Shown here one piece after another: positions 48,455-61,549 of a DNA stretch of 64,000 nucleotides. A program made the position numbers and the translations under genes. Position 1 is the stretch's first letter, and each line of letters begins with the position of its first letter. The stretch covers positions 6,634,001 to 6,698,000 of the forward strand of contig NC_079517.1 of NCBI RefSeq assembly GCF_000801105.2, given 5' to 3'. The notes below the pieces were generated by a model that saw nothing but the letters and a program-made list of their open reading frames with translations, was not told the DNA's origin and ran no database searches. The stretch comes from Raphanus sativus (lineage: Eukaryota; Streptophyta; Magnoliopsida; Brassicales; Brassicaceae).

Positions 48455-51370
48455 AACAACTGGCAAATGACCTGAAAAAAAAAGAAATGAGGGGGTGACC
48501 TTAGAAGAACACTTCACCACTTTATCAAAATATCACATCTATTATGTAACAAGTATATATATGTATGTTCGTTGTGTGACACACTGAGATGTAACATTTG
48601 TTGTATTGGTAGCAAGTTCTTTACCTTTGTCTGCATTAACATTTGTGTGTATGATATGTCATATTAATACGAAAACTATGGATTTGTGTGCTTTATTTTA
48701 TTTATCATTATATATTCAGTTGGGTTCCACCACAACTGATGTTTGGTTTGTAACCATCCATGTCCAGTCAACTACGATTCATCATCTAGGCCCATGCTAG
48801 TTTGTGGACAAATCATATAAATTGCAAAAATACAGAGTCCTTTATTAAGTCGAGTCACATGTGAGGTCGAGACAATTTCAAAAATAAGAACAAAATGAAA
48901 AAAAATGTGCGTTGTAGACTTTTATTGTTAGTAGGTTGTGTTCATGTTTTTTTTATTAATATTGGGTATGCAGAGACTATGAATTGGTTCAAACTAATCT
49001 TTAATTGGAAGTGCAACTCATGGATGAATTATTTCTCAAAAATTTAAATGGACCACACAATTGAATGTAGTATGGTCACGATGGTCACGATGGCTTGGTT
49101 TTGTGTTCATGTTCGAAATAATTATTTGCAACTGCTGTAAGTTTGAGATGAATATTACATGATCCGTATTGCATAAGGCTGCATTTTCGTACATCAATGT
49201 AGTCTCTTGATCTTACTAGTTATCCATGGATTATTATTATTATTATTATAAAATCTACAAGTAGCAAAAAAGACTAGGAAGTAAAAGTTTTGTTATTGTG
49301 TTCCAAAAAAAAGTAAAAGTTTTGTTATCAGAAAATTGAATTGAACTATGATAAAACAAATTTAGATTTGTAACCTTGGAAACAACCTTTTGTGTACCAC
49401 ACTGCATTCAGGAGTTGGTCCAGTGTCTTGAGGTGATTTTGAAGATCTATTACTCTCTATGTTCCACTTTATGTGATGTTTTAGGTTATTACACGTAGAT
49501 TAAAAAAACATATATTTTTATATAGTATATATTGATAACATAAAAATACATTAAATAAAACTAGTTTAACCAATAATAAAAAAGTATAGTATTTTATAAC
49601 TGGGCATAAAATTCAAATCATATTAAATTATACCTAGATTAGTGAGAACATCACTTAAAATGGGACAAAATAAAAATCCTAAAACACCACTTAAAGTGGG
49701 ACGGAGGGAGCATTGATTTGCAGTTGTTGAAGTATTGATTTTATCGACTTATTAAACAACTATAATTGTATACATCATACTTCAATTTGCGATGTTGACT
49801 AAGCATAATCAAATTGCATTAATAGTAAACACGACCTATTTTAGGGCTTCTGTTTACAACCACTCGAAGAGTCTGTGGCTTATATAAAGAAACACGTGCC
49901 AAATATCTCCAATAATTGGGATATGGCAGATTGTACTCACCAGTCATGTGTTAAGAATTTTTTTGGGGCCAATGACTTATAGCATATTTTTTTGTAGATT
50001 CGTGAAGTTTACAGGCTAAGATTCTAGTATGTTGCGTAGTAATACATATTCGGACTGCATATCTCAATGTAGGCTATTGATGCATGTTATTTATTACTGT
50101 TCAAAAGAATAGGATATAAAACTTTTGTCACTAAAAACATTAATTGAGCTATGTTTGTTGCTAGAAAGAGATTCAGATGTATACATTGTAAACAACATTT
50201 TGCACCACACTGCATTCAAGTGTTGGTCTTGTCTTGTGGAGGTAATTGTGAAGATTTATTATTGACTTGCATTATTAAACTACTACTACTATTATTTGTT
50301 GGCGACTTGTTCAGAAAACACTGTAATTTTCTACTCCATCATTCTTCAAGTTGCGATGTTTAAACCACATTGCATTTGTGATTAAAACAAAACAGTCTAT
50401 ATTAGGGGTACTCTGCATAATAACAAGTTGAAGAGTCTGTAACTTCTATAAAGAAACACGTGCTAAATATTTCCAATGGTTTGGTTACTCACGGGTCATG
50501 TTTAGCCTTTTGGTGGCCAATGAATTCTAGTAATAAGAATGTTCAAAATGTTGTCTTATTGGAAACAAAATCACATTACAATGCAAATTGTTCTATTTAG
50601 TTTTGGAGACAAACCGACTGTCACTGAGACACTGATGAACGATATTTTTAAAAGTTGGCGGATATAAATGAAAATTACTGATCGTTGCCTTGTTGGACGA
50701 GGACATGGAACTCCATGATTCCATTGCCTTTTACTGACCTCGACTGAAGGAGCTTATCTCAGTGGAAAACACACTTGTCAATCTCTTTTGTTTTGTTGAA
50801 AGATGTTTATAAATAAAAAAAGAACTTTTTAATAAGTATATACAAATAAGCAACTACCAAGCCAATATCAACTGGACTGAAATAACTAATAATCACATAT
50901 AGAGTCTAGATTATATAATATAGGATTTACATTCGTTTGTTCATGGCAGAAGGCCACATGGCCAATATACGTGCGCTCGTAACTCTACGTAAATAATAGT
51001 TTAGTTTTATATTTCGTAATGATTCCAATCTGTTAGATCTTCATTGTTGGATCACACGTTTCTTCCAAGTATAGATGTGAACATGCGTAACCAATGTCTC
51101 CAGTGTCTTCCATTACCAATCTGCCAAGATACTAATGGTCCATTGATCTTGTCGTCTTTCTTTTTTTCGTTATTATATAAAACTTTCAAACTCAATCAGT
51201 AACATCCACACAAAAGTATAATGAAAAATGATTTGGATTTTTTCGTTTAGTTATTGAAATTTAAATAATAACAACGATTCCCTCTCTATATATACAACCA
51301 GGAGCCCTCTTTCATAACAAAGCAACACAATCTATTTTATATAATTATATCCAGCCACACCACCAATTCA
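48455..51370. other. gene-free spacer built on an old tandem duplication
   Basis: About 49090-49990 and 50000-50530 are diverged copies of one segment. Matching phrases are ACCACACTGCATTCA (49397 and 50205), GAAGATCTAT/GAAGATTTAT, and the block GAAGAGTCTGTGGC...ATAAAGAAACACGTGC (about 49865 and 50430). Each copy keeps a G-box core CACGTG. The remainder to 51370 includes the ascorbate oxidase promoter (CTATATATAC at about 51286). Confidence 0.55.
49453..49710. mobile_element. Stowaway-like MITE
   Basis: The right end CACTTAAAGTGGGACGGAGGGAG is the reverse complement of the classical CTCCCTCCGTCCCACTTTAAGTG mariner/Stowaway terminus. The left end CTCTCTATGTTCCACTTTATGTG is a mutated match, followed by GATGTTTTAGG facing CCTAAAACACC. 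It sits at a TA, present on the left and mutated to CA on the right. The second copy of the local tandem duplication has the uninterrupted site (GAAGATTTATTATTGACTTGC). Confidence 0.8.
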
Positions 51371-53815
51371 ATGTCGGCAATTGTGTGGTGGCTAGTAACG
51401 GCGGCTATGGTGGCGGTTCACTCGGCCTCCGCCGGAGTTGTAGAATTAAACTGGGAGGTTGAGTATAAGCTCTGGTGGCCTGATTGTAAAGAAGGCATCG
51501 TTATTGCCATCAACGGCGAGTTTCCAGGGCCAACGATTAATGCTACTGCCGGAGACACAGTCATCGTCCACGTTACCAACAAACTCTCCACCGAAGGTGT
51601 TGTCATCCACTGGCACGGCATACGTCAGGTTGTTTAGTTACTATATTTTATCAAAAGATTTATATATGACGTTAATATAATAAAAGTAACTAGAAGGGAC
51701 TAATGAATTGTGATTATATATGGAATAGAATGGGACTCCATGGGCAGATGGAGCAGCAGGTGTAACGCAATGTCCCATTAATCCTGGCGAGACTTTCACT
51801 TACAATTTCATTGTTGATAAGGTAAAAGAAAAAAATACCTTTTCTTCTTTTTAATAACTTTTTTTGTTTGGTAAAAACTTTTTAGTAACTTTTACAAATA
51901 GGCATATTGGATAATGTTTTTGATATGGTACAGGCGGGAACACATTTCTACCACGGACACTACGGGATGCAGAGATCAGCGGGACTGTACGGGATGATGA
52001 TAGTGAGATCGCCCAAAGAGACATTACAGTACGATGGAGAGTTTAACCTGTTGCTAAGTGATTGGTGGCACCAAAGCAGTCACGCGCAAGAACTCTATCT
52101 TTCTTCGAGACCTATGCGTTGGATCGGGGAGCCTCAGAGTCTGTTGATCAACGGGAGAGGACAGTTCAACTGTTCACTGGCTGCGTATTTTAATAAGGGA
52201 GGCTTGGAAGAATGTAAGTTTAAAGATAATGATGAATGCGCACCTACAATTCTGAGGGTCGAGCCTTTGAAAGTTTATCGTCTTCGGATCGCTAGCACCA
52301 CCGCTCTTGCTTCCCTCAACTTAGCCGTTGAAGTAAGTTACGCTCGCTCTTGCTAAACCTTTTAAAATTAGAAATACGTAAAACTTTGTAAAACATTTTC
52401 TTTATAAACTGAACCATTCAGGGCTATCTCTAAGATATAAACAATTTATTAAAATAAGTAATAATATTTAACAAAACTAAAAATATAGTTTATGCATTTT
52501 AACTCAAAATTTTGGATTCAATTCAGTATTTTCTTAGACTATCTTTTAGGTGTATTCATGTTTGTATCAAGAAGTATCATAGCCAAATTGAAATATTAAA
52601 CCATAAACTTAATTTTGGTTTGAATTTAACTTTCATAAACAATATGAATGTTTGAATATTTGTTGAGAAGTTTATTTCAGTGTATTTTATAATTAAAAAA
52701 CTTTTTAAAAATAAAAACTATATACAGAATAGAAATAATTTAATTTTGACAAACTATTTTTCCTATGAAATTTGCAAATTTCTTTTGAACTTGAATATTT
52801 AATTTATTCATAGTTGTGAGTGAGGTTGATTGTGCATGTGTAGGGACACCAACTAGAAGTCGTTGAAGCCGACGGAAACTACGTCGCTCCGTTCACCGTC
52901 AACGACATTGACATATACTCCGGCGAGACCTACTCCGTTCTTCTCCGAACACACAACCCATCTCCCTCCCGGAAGTACTGGATCTCCGTCGGCGTTCGCG
53001 GCCGTAAACCCAACACAACTCAAGCCCTCACCGTGCTACACTACCCCGACGCTCCCGAACTCCACCACCTCCCTTATCCCCCGCCGACGACTCCCAGATG
53101 GGACGACTACGACCGGAGCAAAAGCTTCTCCAACAAAATCTTCGCAGCGAAAGGATATCCACCGCCGCCGGAGAGATCAGACGAGCAGCTCTTCCTCCTC
53201 AACACTCAGAACCTCATGGACAACTACACGAAATGGGCCATCAACAACGTCTCGCTAACGGTTCCGGCGACGCCGTACATCGGAACCATCAGGTACGGGC
53301 TGAAGTCTTTGAGCTACCAGAAACCTCCGGGGAAGGAGATCGTGAGGGACTACGACGTGATGAAACCTCCGGTGAATCCCAACACCACGAAAGGTAACGG
53401 AATCTATAACTTCCAGCTCGGCCGCGTCGTGGACGTGATTCTACAGAACGCTAACGTTTTGAACGGTAGAGGCAGTGAGATCCATCCGTGGCATCTCCAC
53501 GGTCATGACTTTTGGGTCTTGGGTTACGGCGAAGGGAAGTTCCGGTTAGGTGTTGATGAGAAGACGTATAATCTCAAGAACCCGCCGTTACGGAATACGG
53601 TGGCGTTGTATCCGTACGGATGGACGGCGTTGAGATTTGTAACGGACAATCCTGGGGTTTGGTTTTTTCATTGTCACATTGAACCGCATTTGCATATGGG
53701 TATGGGTGTGGTTTTCGCCGAGGGAGTAGACCAGATCGCTAAGATGAATATACCGAACGAGGTGCTCGGTTGTGGTTTAACCAGAGAATTTCTCATGAAC
53801 CGGGGACGCCATTAA
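51371..53815 (+). CDS. L-ascorbate oxidase (multicopper oxidase)
   Basis: Apoplastic blue copper enzyme that oxidises ascorbate while reducing O2 to water. Exons 51371-51628, 51729-51821, 51934-52332 and 52844-53815 join in frame to 573 aa, the family's usual length. The signal peptide lies at about 1-22 ([16 protein letters not shown]). Three cupredoxin domains: domain 1 with [19 protein letters not shown] and the copper motifs HWHGIRQ and FYHGHYGMQ; domain 2 at about 160-330; domain 3 with [14 protein letters not shown] and [17 protein letters not shown]. The latter supply the type 1 copper ligands (HPWH, C, H, M) and the trinuclear cluster His-Cys-His. All copper ligands appear intact. Counterpart of At5g21100/At5g21105 by gene order. 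Intron 3 (511 bp) is much more AT-rich than the exons. Confidence 0.95.
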
Positions 53816-54342
53816 AAACCGGAGCTATAACCGGTGTCTTCCTATTACTAGTGTTAGCTGTATGTTTTATTATTTGTGTGTGCTTTTAGTTTTTTTTTTT
53901 TTTATACCTTGGTTTGTTGTCATTTGTTAGATCAAAACCAGTACTGATCAAAACTAAAAATGTTTTGTTTCATGATTAAACTTACTATCATTCTGGTTTC
54001 GAGTTAAGTGATGGAATTTATTTAACGAAGAAATCAGTCGCAAAGAGACCGATTCATAAGATGAAAACAAATCTTTTTGTTCTCTTAATCTTTTTGTCGG
54101 TATTGCTCATAGTCTATTGTAATTAGACTAGAAGCACATCGTTGTTTATACTGATTTTCAATGTCAGCGGCCATGCAAATAAAAAAGAAACCAAAAAAAT
54201 ACCTGTTGACATATCAAAAATCAACACATCAGATGGTTAAACTTTCAGACTCATATCTTGGTGGATGCAACTAATTTAGACACTATACTCTCGGAGATGC
54301 ATATCTTCCTGATGGAAAAGCTAGAAGTCAAATTTGATTTAT
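53816..54342. other. 3' flank of ascorbate oxidase
   Basis: No gene seen. The last part may already be decayed retroelement preceding the RNase H relic. Confidence 0.4.
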
Positions 54343-54690
54343 ATATCTACTATGGAAGCTGAGTATGTTGCATGCTATGTGGTTTCTATTCAAGGAACAT
54401 GGTTGTGGAATTTCATGTAAAAGTTTGAGGTTTTGAGTTTGGTTGACACACCTCTCACACTTTTGCAACAAGCAAGTTGCAATTCTTTTTCTAACCATGA
54501 TAAAAGATCTAAAGGAGGTAAACATATGGACTTTAAATATTTATCATCGAAGCAAAGTGCCAAAAAAAGAAAAAAAATTGTTATTGAGCATAAAGACACT
54601 TAATTGATGGTTGCGAACATATTTACAAAATCCTATCTCCAAAGACTTTCATGAAGCATCTTGAAAGAATGGGTTTTGAAGATAGCACTT
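54343..54690 (+). pseudogene. Ty1/copia RNase H relic
   Basis: Conceptual translation in one or two frames gives TMEAEYVACYVVSIQGTWLW, then SFSNHDKRSKGGKHMDFKY, then IVIEHKDT, LMVANIFTKS and MKHLERMGFEDS. These follow the order of the C-terminal copia polyprotein (STMEAEYVA; KHIDIKYHFVRE-like; ADIFTKPL-like). In-frame stops and loss of upstream pol show it is dead. No LTR could be paired to it. Confidence 0.75.
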
Positions 54691-56189
54691 AATCATGTTG
54701 TTTGTTTGATATTAGTTTATATATGACAATTATTTAAGTTTTTAATGAATTTTACATATTTTATATACATTGTTTTCAGTGTACACATTATTATTTGTTG
54801 GATTGTGAAAACAAAATGAGTTTTTTATTTAAAGACATTAAATGGAACAGTACATACTCTTATTTATGTTTGTGGTCTCTATAAAGGTGACCAATGTGGT
54901 AGTATATGGAAGAGATCATGCTGCAGAAGATATGCGACGTTTAATGTGACTCTCGTTGATTATTGGATTAATCAAGATAATTATGAAGATGACTAAATGA
55001 AAAATAAAGTGAAAGCATATTATGCTGATCTTATGATTCTAGAAATGAAATATTAGTGGATTTTACTAACGACCAAGTCACGACTGTAAACAAATATTTC
55101 GTATCCACCATTATGTGATTTTATAGTTATTTGTTTTCTATTGGAATATTGTTATTCATTAACTAGGTAATGAACCAGCTATATCGCGTGGAACTCATTT
55201 TTTTATAAATAAATAATCATTTTATAATTTATATTTTATAGAAAAATTAATTATATTTTCAAATAAATTTTTCATGTCAAAACGTATGAAAATATTTATT
55301 TATAGATAATATTAGAAATGTATATTTTATAGTTTGAAATTACAACTAAAATAAAAATACATCAATACCAATAAAATTATACATCTTTTATTAATTTAGG
55401 TAAGTTACTCTAAAATTTTAAATTATATCACTTTATAATAAATAAAAGATCTCTTTTAAACACTAAAATAGTTTTAAATAAAAATATACTGTTTCCTGGG
55501 ATATGTGTAAGCTAATTTAATTTAGTTAGTATTACAAAATCATGAGTTATGTGTAATATGAAAAAATAAAGACAGACATATTTGTATAAAATTTAAATAT
55601 TAACTTATACACAATTCTTGAAACAAATAATAAAAAGACACATCTTAATATATAATGAAAAACATAATTTTTAACAAGAAATAAAATTCCTAAAAACTAC
55701 ACAATTTTTTCACCATTGTTTTGGATTTTTTCATGTAAAAATTATGAGACGCAAATTTCATGTATAAAACTTAAGAATTTTAAATTTTCATATCAATACA
55801 CTGATTTTTAGATATAAAACAATTACAAATATTTATGAAATATTAATAATAGATATTAGCATAATAAAACAAAAATACATAAATATTTGTATAAAAAATT
55901 AAGACATGCAACCTTCCATATATATGAATAGTCACATATTTTTTAATTTAAAGGTGGTTATTTTGAAATGATAATTATATGAATATTCACAACTTTTCAA
56001 GTCAAATAGTCATATGTTTTTAATTTAAAGGTAGTTATTTTGAAATGATACATATACGAATAGTCACAACTTTTCATTTAAATAAGTACATCTTTTTAAT
56101 TTAAATATTAACTAATATACAAATCTAAAAATATATAATGAAAAGACACAATTCTTAACAAAAAATAAAATTGCTATCAAATTCTGAAG
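54691..56189. other. AT-rich spacer before the satellite
   Basis: Probable decayed repeats. Near 55164-55200 the phrase CTAGGTAATGAACC...TCGCGTGGAACT recalls an inverted Helitron 3' end but lacks the clean hairpin. Around 55945-56100 a GGTGGTTATTTTGAAATGAT unit is repeated twice. No gene seen. Confidence 0.4.
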
Positions 56190-59100
56190 ATTAATTGTTA
56201 AGTTAATCAAAATCTCTACTGTTTCTGAAAAGATGAGTTCACTATCACCATAACTAGTTCTCTATCAATAGATAAAATTCTAAAGATTCTGTGCAATTAT
56301 ACAATTCAAAAAACTTAAAATCTCCTAAAGTTGCTTAAAACAACCAGTGGGCAGAGTAATGACGATCACATAAAGTTCATAAAATTATGAAAATTATGTG
56401 CAGTTATGTATTTTAAAAACTCTAAAATCTCCCAAAATTGCACGAAACAAACCAGTAGATAGGGTAATGACGTTTAAATACAATTTAAGAACGTCTCAAG
56501 ACATTCTAAAGATGTCTGGTAACACTCCACAACCTTATGTGCAATGTCCACATATATCTTCGGATATTAAGTTTTTCTTCGAGCGTCAAACGACCACTCT
56601 TTAGTAAAATTATCATAGCTTTTGACTAAGAACCCCAATTGACCTGAAACTGGTGGCATTGGAAAGCTTATCAAAATCTCTACCGGTTTCTGAAAAGATG
56701 AGCTCAATTTCACCATAGCTAGTTCTCTATCAATAGATAAAATTCTGAAATTATGTGCAATTATACATTTCAAAAAACTAAAAATCTCCTAAAGTTGCTT
56801 AAAATATACCAGTGGGCAGGGGTAATGACGTTCACAGACAGTTCAGAAATGTCACAGGACATTATACAACTGTCTCTGGAAGTCCACATATGTTTTAGAA
56901 TAGTAAGTTACCTCTTCAAACGTCAAACGACCACACTTCATTAAAACTATCATAACTTTTTATCAGGATATTCCGAAGAGAGTCCTATGACATTCCAAGA
57001 AAGTCCTATGACATTCCAAAGAAGTCTTATGACATTCCAAAGATGTATGGTGACATTCCACAACCTTATGTGCAATATCCACAGATGTCTTAGGATATTA
57101 AGTTTGTTCCTCGTGCGTCAAACAACCACTCTTCTGTAAATCTACCATAACTTTTAACTAAGAACCCCGGTTGACCTCAATAGTGGCATTGGAAAGCTAA
57201 CCAAAATCTGTAACATTTCTGAAAAGATGAGCTCAATATCACCATAGCTAATTCTCTATCAGTAGATAAAATTATGAAGATTATTTGCAATTATACATTT
57301 AAATAAAAACTCGAAATCTCCCAAAGTTTTTTAAACGTACCAGTGGACAGGATAATGACGATCACAAAAAGTTCATAAAGCTATAAAATTTCTGAAATTT
57401 CTGAAAATTTTGTGCAGTTATGTATTTAAATAACTCCAAAATCTCTCAAAATTGTTCGAAACAAACCAGTGGATACAATAATGACGTTCAAATACATCTT
57501 ATGACATTCCAAGGATGTCTGGTGACATTCCAAAGATGTCTGGTGACATTCCACAACCTTATGTGCAATGTCCGCATATGTCTTAATATATTAAATTTCT
57601 TCTTAAACGACCACTTTTCAGTAAAACTATCATAACTTTTGATTAAAGACCCCGATTGACATCAAATTGGTAGCATTGTAAAGTTCATAAAACTCTGAAA
57701 TTTCTAAAAAATTTGAAAGTTTTGTGCAGTTATGAATTTAAATAACTCTAAAATCTCCCAAAATTGCCCGAACCAAAACCAAAATAGGGTAATGACATTT
57801 AAATACAGTTTAGGAACATCTCAGGACATTCCAAGGAAATCTTATGACATTTCAAAGAAGTCTTATTACATTACAAGGATGTCTGCTTACATTCCACAAC
57901 CTTATGTGCAATGTCCACATATGGCTTAGGATATTAAGTTTCCTCTTCCTGCGTCAAACTACCATTCTTCAGTAAAATTATCAAAACTTTTGACTAAGAA
58001 CCCTGATTGAACTCAAACTGGTGGCATTCGAAAACTATTCAAAATCTCTACCGTTTCTGAAAAGATGAGCTCAATTCACCATAGCTAGTTCTCTATCAAT
58101 AGATAAAATTTTGAAGATTATGTGCAATTATACATTACAAAAAATCTCAAAATCTCCTGAAATTGCTTAAAACGTACCAGTGGGCAGGGTAATGACGATA
58201 AAATAAAGTTCATAAAACCCTGAAATTTTTGAAAATTCTGAAAATTTTGTGCAGTTATGTATTTAAATAACCTCAAATTCTCCTAAAATTGTTCGAAATA
58301 AACCAGTGGATACAGTAATGACCTTCAAATACAGTTTAAGAACGTCTTAGGACATTCCAAAGAAGTCTTATGACATTCCAATGAAGTCTTATGATATTCC
58401 AAAGAAGTCTTATGACATTCCAAGGATGTCTGGTGACATTACACAACCTTATGTACAATGTCCATAGATGTCTTAGGATATTCAGTTTATTCTTCGTGCG
58501 TAACGATCACTCTTTAGTAAAACTATCATAATTTTTTACTAAGGACCCCGATTGAACTCAAACTGGTGGCATTGTTAAGTTCATAAAACTCTGAAAATAT
58601 TGTGTAGTTATGTATTTAAATAACTCCAAAATCTCCTAAAATTGCTCGAAACATACCAAAATAGGGTAATGACGTTTAAATACAGTTTAGGAACGTCTCA
58701 GGACAATCCAAGGAAGTCTTATGACATTCCAAGGAAACCTTATGACATTCCAAAGAAGCCTTATGACATTCCAAGGATGTCTGCTTACATTCCACGACCT
58801 TATGTGCAATGTCCACATATGGCTTAGGATATTAAGTTTTCTCTTCGTGCGTCAAACGACAATTTTTCAGTAAAATTATCACAACTTTTGACTAAGAACC
58901 CCGACTGACCACAAAACTGGTGGCATTGGAATGCTAATCAAAATCTCTACCGTTTCTGAAAAGATGAGCTCAATTTCACCATAGCTAGTTCTCTATCAAT
59001 ATATAAAATTTTGAAGATTATATGCAATTATACATTACAAAAAAAACACTCAAAATCTTCCAAAGTTGCTTAAAACGTACCAGTGGACAAGGTATTGACG

Positions 59101-61423
59101 ATCACATAAAGTTCATAAAACTCTGAAAATTTTTGAAATTTCCGAAACTTTTGTGCAGTTATGCATTTAAATAACTCCAAAATCCCCCAAAATTGTTCGA
59201 AATAAACCAGTGGATACAATAATTACATTCAAATATTTATAAACGTCTCAGGACATTCCAAGTAAGTCTTATGACATTCCAAAGAATTCTTATGATATTC
59301 CAAAGAAGTCTTATGACATTACAAGGATGTCAGGTGACATTACACAACCTTATGTGCAATGTCCATAGATGTCTTAGGATATTAAGTTTATTCTTCGTGC
59401 GTAACGATCACTCTTTAGTAAAACTATCATAATTTTTTACTAAGAACCCCAATTGACCTCAAACTGGTGGCATTGTTAAATTCATAAAACTCTGAAATTT
59501 CTGAAATTTCTGAAAATTTTGTGCAGTTATGTATTTAAATAACTCCAAAATCTCCCAAAACTACTCAAAACAAACCAAAATAGGGTACTGACGTTTGAAT
59601 ACATTTTAGGAAAGTCTTATGACATTGCAAGGAGTCTTATGACATTGCAAGGAGTCTTATGATATTCCAAGTATGTATGCTTATATTCCCCAACCTTATG
59701 TACAATGTCCACATATGGCTTAGGATATTAAGTTTCCTCTTCGTGCGTCAAACGACCACTCTTCAAGAAAATTATCAAAACTTTTGACTAAAAACCCTGA
59801 TTGATCTCAAAACTGATGGCATTGGAAAGCTAATCAAAATCTCTACCGTTTCTGAAAAGATGAGCTCAATTTCACCATACTTAGTTCTCTATCAATAGAT
59901 AAAATTTTGATGATTATATGCAATTATACATTACAAAAAACACTCAAAATCTCCCAAAGTTGCTTAGAACGTACCAGTGGGCAAGGTATTGACGATCACA
60001 TAACTCCAAAATTTCTGAAAATTTCTAAAATTCTGAAAATTTTGTGCAAATATGTATTTGAATAACTCCAAAATCTCCCAAAATTGTTCGAAACAAACAA
60101 GTGGATACAATAATGACGTTCAAATACAGGTTATGAACATCTCAGGACATTTCAAGGAAGTCTTTTGACATTCTAAGGAAGTTTTATGACATTCCAAAGA
60201 TGTCTGGTGACATTCCACAACCTTATGTGCAATGTCCACAGATATCTTAGGCTATTAAGTTTCTTCTTCTGGCATTAAACAACCACTCTTCATTAAAACT
60301 ATCATAACTTTTGACTAAATACTCCGATTGACCTCAAACTGGTGGCATTGATAAGTTCATAAAACTCAAAAATTCCTAAAAATTCTAAAAATTTTATGCA
60401 GTTATGTTTTTAAATAACTCCAAAATCTCCCAAAATTATTGGAAACAAAGCAGTGGATACAGTAATGACGTTCAAATACAGTTTAGAAACGTCTCATGAC
60501 ATTTCAAGGAAGTCTTATGACATTCCAAAGAAGTCTTATGACATTCAAAAGATGTCTGGTGACATTCCACAACCATATATGCATTGGTCACATATGTCTT
60601 AGTATATTAAGTTTTTTCTTCGTGCGTCAAACGACCACTTTTCAGTAAAATTATTATAACTCTTGACTAAGGACCCGATTGACCCTAATCTGGTGGCATT
60701 GTTAAGATAATCAAAATCTCTACCGTTTGTGAAAAGATGAGCGCAAAATCACCATAGCTAGTTCTCTATCAATAGATAAAATTCTGATGATTCTGTGTAG
60801 TTATGCATTTAAATAACTCCAAAATCTCCCAAAATTGCTCGAAACAAACCAGTGGATAGGGTAATGACGTTTAAATACAGTTTAGGAACGTCTCAGAACA
60901 TTCCAAGGAAATCTTATGACATTCCAAAGAAGTCTTATGACATTTCAAAGATGTTTGCTTATATTCCACAACCTTATGTGTAATGTCCACATATATTTTA
61001 GGATATTAAGTTTCCTCTTCGTGTGTCAAACGTCCACTCTTCAGTAAAATTATCAAGACTTTTGACTAATAACCCCGATTGACCTCAAACTGGTGGCGTT
61101 GGAAATCTAATCAAAATCTCTATCGTTTATGAAAAGATGAGCTCAATTTCACCATAGCTAGTTTTATATCAATAGATAAAATTTTGAAGATTATGTGCAA
61201 TTATACATTACAAAAAAACTCAAAATATCCATAAGTTGCTTAATACGTACCATTGGGCAAGGTAATGACAATCACATAAAGTTCATAAAACCCTAAATTT
61301 TCTGAAAAATCTAAAAAATTTGTGCAATTATATATTTAAATAACTCCAAAATCTCCCGAAATTGTTCGAAACAAACCAGTCGATACAGTAATGACGTTCA
61401 AATACATTTTAAGAACGTCTCAG

Positions 61424-61549
61424 GACATTCCAAGGAAGTCTTATGACATTCCAAGGAAGTCTTATGACAATCTAAAGAAGTCTTATGACATTCTAAAGAA
61501 GTCTTATGACATTCCAAGGATGTTTGGTGACATTCCACAACCTTATGTG
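61424..61549. repeat. 21 bp minisatellite cluster (example 1)
   Basis: Six 21 bp steps at 61424, 61445, 61466, 61487, 61508 and 61529 with exact spacing. The core is GACATTCCAAGGAAGTCTTAT; the last two units diverge into the conserved GACATTCCACAACCTTATGTG flank. Confidence 0.9.

Noticed and set aside
55160..55200. Possible inverted Helitron 3' end (CTAGGTAATGAACC...CGCGTGG)
   Set aside because: Hairpin is degenerate and no matching TC start was found; cannot be supported.
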